Origin: Beta vulgaris subsp. vulgaris
Lineage: Eukaryota > Streptophyta > Magnoliopsida > Caryophyllales > Amaranthaceae
Reading direction: 5' to 3'
NCBI RefSeq assembly: GCF_026745355.1
Contig: NC_079202.1
Coordinates: 6,465,629-6,529,628, forward strand
DNA: 64,000 bases
In this document: positions 58,515-64,000 of the stretch, piece by piece
How the letters are laid out: every line of letters begins with the position of its first letter
Position numbering within the stretch: the stretch's first letter is position 1
Notes under the pieces: generated by a model
What the model was told of the DNA's origin: nothing
Seen by the model: the letters and a program-made list of their open reading frames with translations, nothing else
Databases searched by the model: none
Translations under genes and position numbers: made by a program

Positions 58515-59139
58515 CCTAGGCGCTGCAAGCGATCAATTCATCTCTCCATCTTCTGTGAAGAGGGGAGAAAAAGAGTAGGATCTAATTCCCAGCGGGAGGA
58601 TCCTTCTTTTCTTTCGCATTTTTCATCAAAAAAATGGAAATGAAAATAGTACCAATTGTGATGGAAGAAAGACATATGTAGGTTGGTACAATGGGAGGTA
58701 TCACCATATTCAGGATTAAAAGGGGTACCGTTCTAGTCTGGCTTTTTTCGATTGTTCCTGATCCGAATATACATTTTTTTTTTACGAAACGCAATTAACT
58801 TAACATGAAAGAGTACTTTTCAGATTAAACCTACCCTTTCTTCTAGCTCCGATTCTGTGTAACCTATATGACTAACATAAAAATGAATTGCACACTGGAT
58901 TATCAATGTATGCGTCCTAATCAAAATCAAAAAAGAAGAAATACTAATTTAGATCTGCTTTTTACTTATATTATATAAACTTAAGTAAAAAACATTTGAA
59001 TGAAACTTGAGTTCTTTTTTAGTTCTTATCAATGATTGAAGAAGAAGAAATGAAAGAGATCAAACAATTCCAAGTCTTTCTAAATGAAATGAGTGGACTG
59101 GCTTGAATCAGCGGTATATAGATCCAATACAATAGGTAA
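58515..59139. other. Plastid-like spacer downstream of trnD
   Basis: AT-rich DNA with GTGAAGAGGGGAGAAAAAG and CAGCGGGAGGATCC, consistent with the spacer 3' of trnD in plastid DNA or a mitochondrial copy of it. No gene seen; psbM could not be found. Confidence 0.4.
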
Positions 59140-61912
59140 GAAGCACAACACCATGTTCCCTCTTTCCTGTCGAAACTAGTCCCCTTCTTCTGTGAGCTAG
59201 GTCTATGGTTGCTACTTTTCTCGTATCTGAAAAAGAGAAAAGCATTCATTGGTGGCAATGAATCACTTAATGGTTCCAATGAATCGAACAATGAAAAGTT
59301 TCCTCAGAGTCATGGAAAGTATGTATCATCTAGTCTCAAGCGGGGTTTTTTTGACCCTGGTAGCAAGGTAAAACAGGAATTCAAAGATCTGGTCTATCGG
59401 ATGCTGGCAGAGCATAAGAATATGCATCACGATGAGGATCAATTACGTGCCCTCCAGGCTAAAGTAGAAGACCTCACTATGAAGTACAATGAGGAATGTC
59501 TTTTTGCTGGTAACCCTAGCCTTTTGGAAAGGTTCATTAAGAGTGATTTGCCTAATGCCCGGGATTACCTGAAGGGTAAGTATAAGCTAGATAAGGTTGA
59601 TGATAACCTTGATAGGATTAAGGTCCTTCCCTATGATAAGGGTCAAAGAACCCCCCCTGCCGATGGTTATAAGGATTTGCTTAATGAAGCTGATAAGGAA
59701 TTGATTAATTCTTATGGCTGCCATGATATCGAAGCAATATTAATTCATATTTTAAGTTGTTTATTCAACGTGGAATCATCTGTTAGTTGTGCCACTTTGA
59801 TCGAAAAGATTGAGCATCTTGTGCGTACCAACGCGCACATATTGTATAATAAAGGCTTATCCGGTGTCGGTAAAAAGTCCTCAAATTCTTTCTCTGAGGT
59901 TCCTCAGCGTTCAAAACGCGAAATATGTTATCCTTTCGGGACAGCATTGGTGGAATTCTTGGTTGAAAGAGATCTGATAGAGTTAAAACATAGAGAATTT
60001 GACAATTTTGGGGTAAACATTAAAAAAAAAGAAAGGTTCTTATTATCGTTCAAGCACTCTCTATGCCGAGTGTAAATTCGATACCTCCTTGCTTCCCTTA
60101 AAGCTCAACCTCCCCATGGTATGCCCTCCTCTGGATTGGGTAGTCCAACACCCTGAAGGTAAAGAATGGTTAAACATTTCTGATTTAAAAGGGGGTTACC
60201 TAAATTCAATAAGTGGTCTAATACATGACCGTTATCGTCTTTTAAGTTCTGGTAACATTAAGAATTTCTTTATTTACTTTGGTAAGTTCGAGGATAGTTT
60301 AAGCCTTAAAAAGGCCGCAGACCTGTGCGAGGTAATGAACAAGCTCCAGAGCCAGGGCTTTAAGATCAACAGTGAATTTCTTCAATTAATCCTCAAATAT
60401 GAGGAATCTTTTGTTCATACGGGCTATCTCATGCCCTCCTTTCTTACAAAAAGAAACATCAATGATGTCTCTGAGTTAGTTCGGAATTTATATATCGCCG
60501 CGGAGCAAAAGCTCCGTCATCTTACCGACTATAGCTCATTGATCCAGACTTTTGTCACTAACATACAGCGTGCTCGTTACGAGCAAACGCTTATCGAAAT
60601 GGCCTCCGCCTACGATGGTTATACATTTTATCTACCGGCATTTCTTGACTTCCGCGGTCGAATCTACCGCAGTGGTATCTTGCATTTTCACGAGCGTGAT
60701 CTTGCTCGAAGCCTCATTCTTATAGAAGATATAAGCATCTATGAGGATTATAATCCTGAATTCTTTGATCATTATGTTCGTGCTTTTAAAACGGCTGCAG
60801 CCTACCATTACAGGTCTTTCACTTCTGATGAGGCAGCTCTATGCAGGATATCCCAGCTATTGCATGACCTGAAAGGTACCGATCCTTTATTGAGCTCTGA
60901 GGGTACTCTTATTGATTTTGCAAAGGGTGCTAAACACCCCTTTCAGTTCTTGGCCAATCTAAGGGCTATTGTAGAGGTGGATAAGGTTCAAAAAAAGTCT
61001 CCTTTTACTCTTGACCAAATTCTTAGTTCTCCTATTACCCAAGACGCCTCTGCGTCTGCATATCAAATTCTGAGTTATTTCTTGTTGGATGATACCTTGG
61101 CTAAGAGAACCAATCTCATCCCGATGGACGGGGATGATCGCATCCAAGATGTGTATAACCACATTGAAATTTAGTTAAAGTCCTTCATTGCTAGGGAAGG
61201 AAGTGTTCCTGAAGAGGTCTTCAAAGACATTACTCGTTCTTTAGTTAAAAGCATATTTATGCCCATTATCTATGGGAAAAGCCAAATGAGTACAGCGGAT
61301 GATCTGAGAGGTCATCTCCGTTCGATTACCACTAAGAAGGAATGCTTCCATATAGCCTCTCTCTGCTTTAAGTTCTGGAAGGAGAAATTTGCTCATATGG
61401 ATCACCTGATCGGCATTATCCGCCTTTTAGGTTGGTTTGCTGCCTCCTGTGGTAGGCCTGTTTTGTATTCTACAAAATTCTTTAACACTTCCCAAGATTA
61501 TATGGTCATGGAGCCCTATTCTCTATGGGTTTATGACAAACTAAAAAAGAGGAAACGTAAGGTAACTCTGTCAGTCTCTTCCCAAGATAAGAGAGATCGA
61601 AAGAAGACTGAAATCTCTACGTTCGTCAACTTCATCCATCAAAAGGATGCTTTTATTGCCATGAGTGTAATAGAAGACATGAGAAAGGACGGATATCCTA
61701 TTTACACGGTGCACGACAACTTGATTTGTACTATTACAAAAAGTCAAGATTTACCCGGTATTTACCGGAAAGTCTTTCACGATCTGGGTGCTCCCCTTAA
61801 GCTTGTCAACAATATGATTTGGATGAATCTGATTTCAATCCCTATTGAGAAAGGGATTGCGGGTGAGGATAATTCTTTGACAGAAAAGAAAAGGATGTCT
61901 GTCAGAGTGTAA
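59140..61912 (+). pseudogene. rpo: Phage-type single-subunit RNA polymerase of a linear mitochondrial plasmid
   Basis: T7-like RNA polymerase. N-terminal region 59209-60075; one frameshift at about 60070; then to 61174 where a TAG (61172-61174) interrupts; then to 61912. Key motifs: FLDFRGRIYRSG (about 60645), motif A PITQDASASAYQ with the catalytic D at 61042-61044, motif B with KSIFMPIIYG at about 61249-61275, and motif C VHDNLIC with D at 61715-61717. All catalytic positions survive. The frame is open from about 59140 but has no in-frame ATG near 59209, so the start is unsure. Such genes transcribe invertron plasmids in plant and fungal mitochondria. The DNA polymerase follows on the same strand. 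Confidence 0.88.
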
Positions 61913-61996
61913 TCTCTAGCCAAAGGCTAGACAAGTTCTTTAGTCTGGAGGTACCGGAGGACATTATAAATGACAAACGAAGACTGAAAGTCTGGA

Positions 61997-64000
61997 ATGC
62001 TAACGTCTCGCGTTTTAAACAGCACTACTATGGCTATTGTCATTCTGTATGCGGCGAGAATCTTAGTTGGAATGCCCATCAAGAAAGGTGGGAGAGCTTT
62101 GAGAGAAAGCTCACTGGAAAGTCTTGTTTACACCATTAATGAGAGATTTTCTTTTATCAACAGAGCTTATTCAACAACGGCGGAAAGCAGACAAAAAGAA
62201 GCTTCCGTCTTATTGAATCATATGATTTCCCGGGTTGACCGATCTAAATGCCAACACCCCCATCCAGGGCTAATCATAGCCTCTCATACCTTCAAAGAGC
62301 CATACTTCGCTTTTAGCGATTTTGATCAACTCAGTCTGGCTATCATGGATCTCTTACTCCGGGGTGCTTACCCTTACTTATCGGGTTCGAATTACGCTAA
62401 GTTCAATGTTTTATTTACAATGTTTACCTCCGGCGGGACACCTACCACCTTTGCGGCTGGTCGTGCTATCGCCTTGACTTATGAAGATGGAAAGTGAATT
62501 CCAAAGAGTGAGATATATGCTCTTTTAAATGAACGAATAATCGATTTGATCGAAAAATACGAAGGATATTTTGTTATTGGAGTCACAATCCGAGTCTTTT
62601 TGGAGACTAAATTAAAGGAGGCGCAGTACCTCTCTGCCGAGGTTAGGGAAAAGATCCTTATCGAAAGCCTTCTTAAAGGTTCGATATTAACGGATATCAA
62701 GCCAAGAAAGGCAAAAGTTCTCCGATATCGGAAGCGTAATTATCCAACCCATATCACAGCACTGAAATCTGGTTCAACTAGGCTGAAACCCTTCCTGGTT
62801 GCCGATACCGAGACTATACTAATAGATGTCAAGTCCACTCCCGATCCCGAGACCGGTGAGGAGGATGTGACCAAAGTTCATTTTCCTTATGCTGCAGATG
62901 TCTTGCTGGTTCGTCCCGGTGTGGTGATCGATAAAGGTCGAATTGATACCTACTACAGCGAGGATTACACTTCTAAAGTCTTCAAAAGCTTTGAAGAAAG
63001 GATAAGTTACTTACGGACTTTGTCTATAGGTTAATTGAAATTATTAAGCAGAATCCTTCGATTCAAACTGTATACTTCCATAACTTCTCACGATTCGATG
63101 GAATTTTCTTGGTGAAGCACCTAGCGTTACATCATTCCAATTTTAGGCTAAAACCTCTGGTGAGGAACCACAAAATCTACGAGATAGCCGTCTATACAGG
63201 TAATAGACTCTTATTCCGCAGGAGAGACTCCTTGCATCTACTCCCTGGCAAGCTGGATGTCCTAGCTAAGAATCTATGCAAGGGAATTGGCGGGAAAGGC
63301 TCTATCGCCTATGACGAGGTAAGCCTTGAAAATCTTCTTATTAAGAAAAAAGAGTATATCGAATATATGAAAAATGACATTTATCTCCTTGGTGAGGTAG
63401 TGCAAAAAGCCCAAGAGTTATATTGGAAGAACTACAAGATCGACATAGAATGCAAGGTAACTCTTTCTTCAGTGGCTCTAACCATCTTTCGTATGAAGTA
63501 CTACGACGTTAACTCCCTCTATCCTTATGTAATGCATGATTTTCCGATGCCTGGAGGTGAGCCTGAGTGGCATGGAAATCTGGGTGATAAGGACTTAGAT
63601 AGCCTCTTTGGCTTTATTGAGGCATATGTGGAATGCCCCGAGACTATAAAGAGACCCTTCCTTCCCTTTCGGGATAAAAAAAGGGGTCTTATCTTTCCAA
63701 CGGGGTCTTTTTTTGGTGTCTACTATAGTGAGGAGTTAAAGTATGCAAGAGACATAGGCTACACTGTGATCCCGCTCTCAGGCTACCTCTTCCAGAAGAA
63801 GGAAAGCCCGTTCAAGGACTATGTTAGCACTCTTTATAATAGCAGATTAAAGGCTAAGAAGGAAGGAAATGACGCCCTTGCCTTTCTGTATAAGAACCTT
63901 TTGAATTCGCTGTACGGAAGGTTTGGAATTCACCCTAAAAGCACGATAACCTTGATCTGCGATGACAATAAATATAACATATTTATGAAGAAGGATTCAT
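61997..64000 (+). pseudogene. dpo: Family B (protein-primed) DNA polymerase of a linear mitochondrial plasmid, cut by the window end
   Basis: N-terminal part 61997-62497, TGA at 62495-62497 (one transition from TGG), in-frame continuation to 63034, a frameshift near 63020, then open to the window end. Exo I: FLVADTET at about 62792-62815. Exo II: HNFSRFDG at 63079-63102. Exo III: YMKNDIYLL at 63364-63390. Polymerase motif A: YYDVNSLYP near 63499-63525. Motif B: KNLLNSLYGRFG near 63892-63925. Motif C lies beyond the window. Only about 43 codons separate the Exo III D from the motif A D (80 residues in phi29), so a segment is missing. An alternative open frame at about 61871-62142 suggests the N-terminus is also shifted. 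Confidence 0.87.

Noticed and set aside
58582..58794. Minus-strand open frame in the plastid-like spacer
   Set aside because: Does not match any plastid gene I recognise; low-complexity tail.

Overview
This is nuclear DNA of a flowering plant, apparently a eudicot. The evidence is spliced genes with GT-AG introns, plant L1-type LINEs with a DUF4283 ORF1, Ty3/gypsy elements of the Tat lineage with a second RNase H, CACTA transposons with tnp2-type transposase, Stowaway MITEs, and a flavanone 3-hydroxylase-type gene. The species cannot be read from the sequence. Almost everything is transposon, and the main interest is the nesting, which can be read base by base from target-site duplications (TSDs) and restored reading frames.

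Layout. 1-1048 is a minus-strand LTR cut by the window start, followed by a GGGTCC-rich hAT-like repeat and a plus-strand LINE lacking its endonuclease (1658-4708). A probable solo LTR (4821-6066) and a LINE 3' fragment (6067-6655) follow. From 6656 to 28760 there is a four-level nest: a minus-strand LINE is split by a complete Tat element (6977-27549, two 642-bp LTRs). The Tat element is itself split by a 2,412-bp solo LTR (9116-11527, TSD TATGT) and by an 8.7-kb CACTA element (14088-22808, TSD AAT). That CACTA carries a broken TNPD-type transposase gene and a TNPA-like gene whose last intron holds ten copies of a 172-bp tandem repeat. The Tat element also carries an intron-containing antisense gene between integrase and 3' LTR.

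28761-47800 holds the last exon of a broken F3H copy (29715-29959) and a LINE (30075-41658) interrupted by an LTR and by a second, near full-length LINE. The second LINE is interrupted in turn by a Mutator-like element with about 200-bp inverted repeats. Next come a Helitron, an RNase H pseudogene split by a non-autonomous CACTA element, and a dense hairpin array of CACTA type.

47801-51170 contains the one plainly intact host gene: a three-exon, 365-residue flavanone 3-hydroxylase-type 2-oxoglutarate dioxygenase with all catalytic residues and three MITE-like insertions in intron 1.

51881-58484 is a second Tat element on the minus strand, again with an antisense spliced gene. It ends abruptly inside its second RNase H at organelle DNA. 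That junction is the 3' part of a plastid-type trnD-GUC, followed by about 0.6 kb of plastid-like spacer. From about 59140 to the window end lie two neighbouring genes typical of linear mitochondrial plasmids, a phage-type RNA polymerase and a protein-primed family B DNA polymerase. Each is lightly damaged.

Functionally, only the F3H gene looks like a working host gene (flavonoid pathway, flavanone to dihydroflavonol). The rest is a record of transposition, recombination and organelle-to-nucleus transfer.
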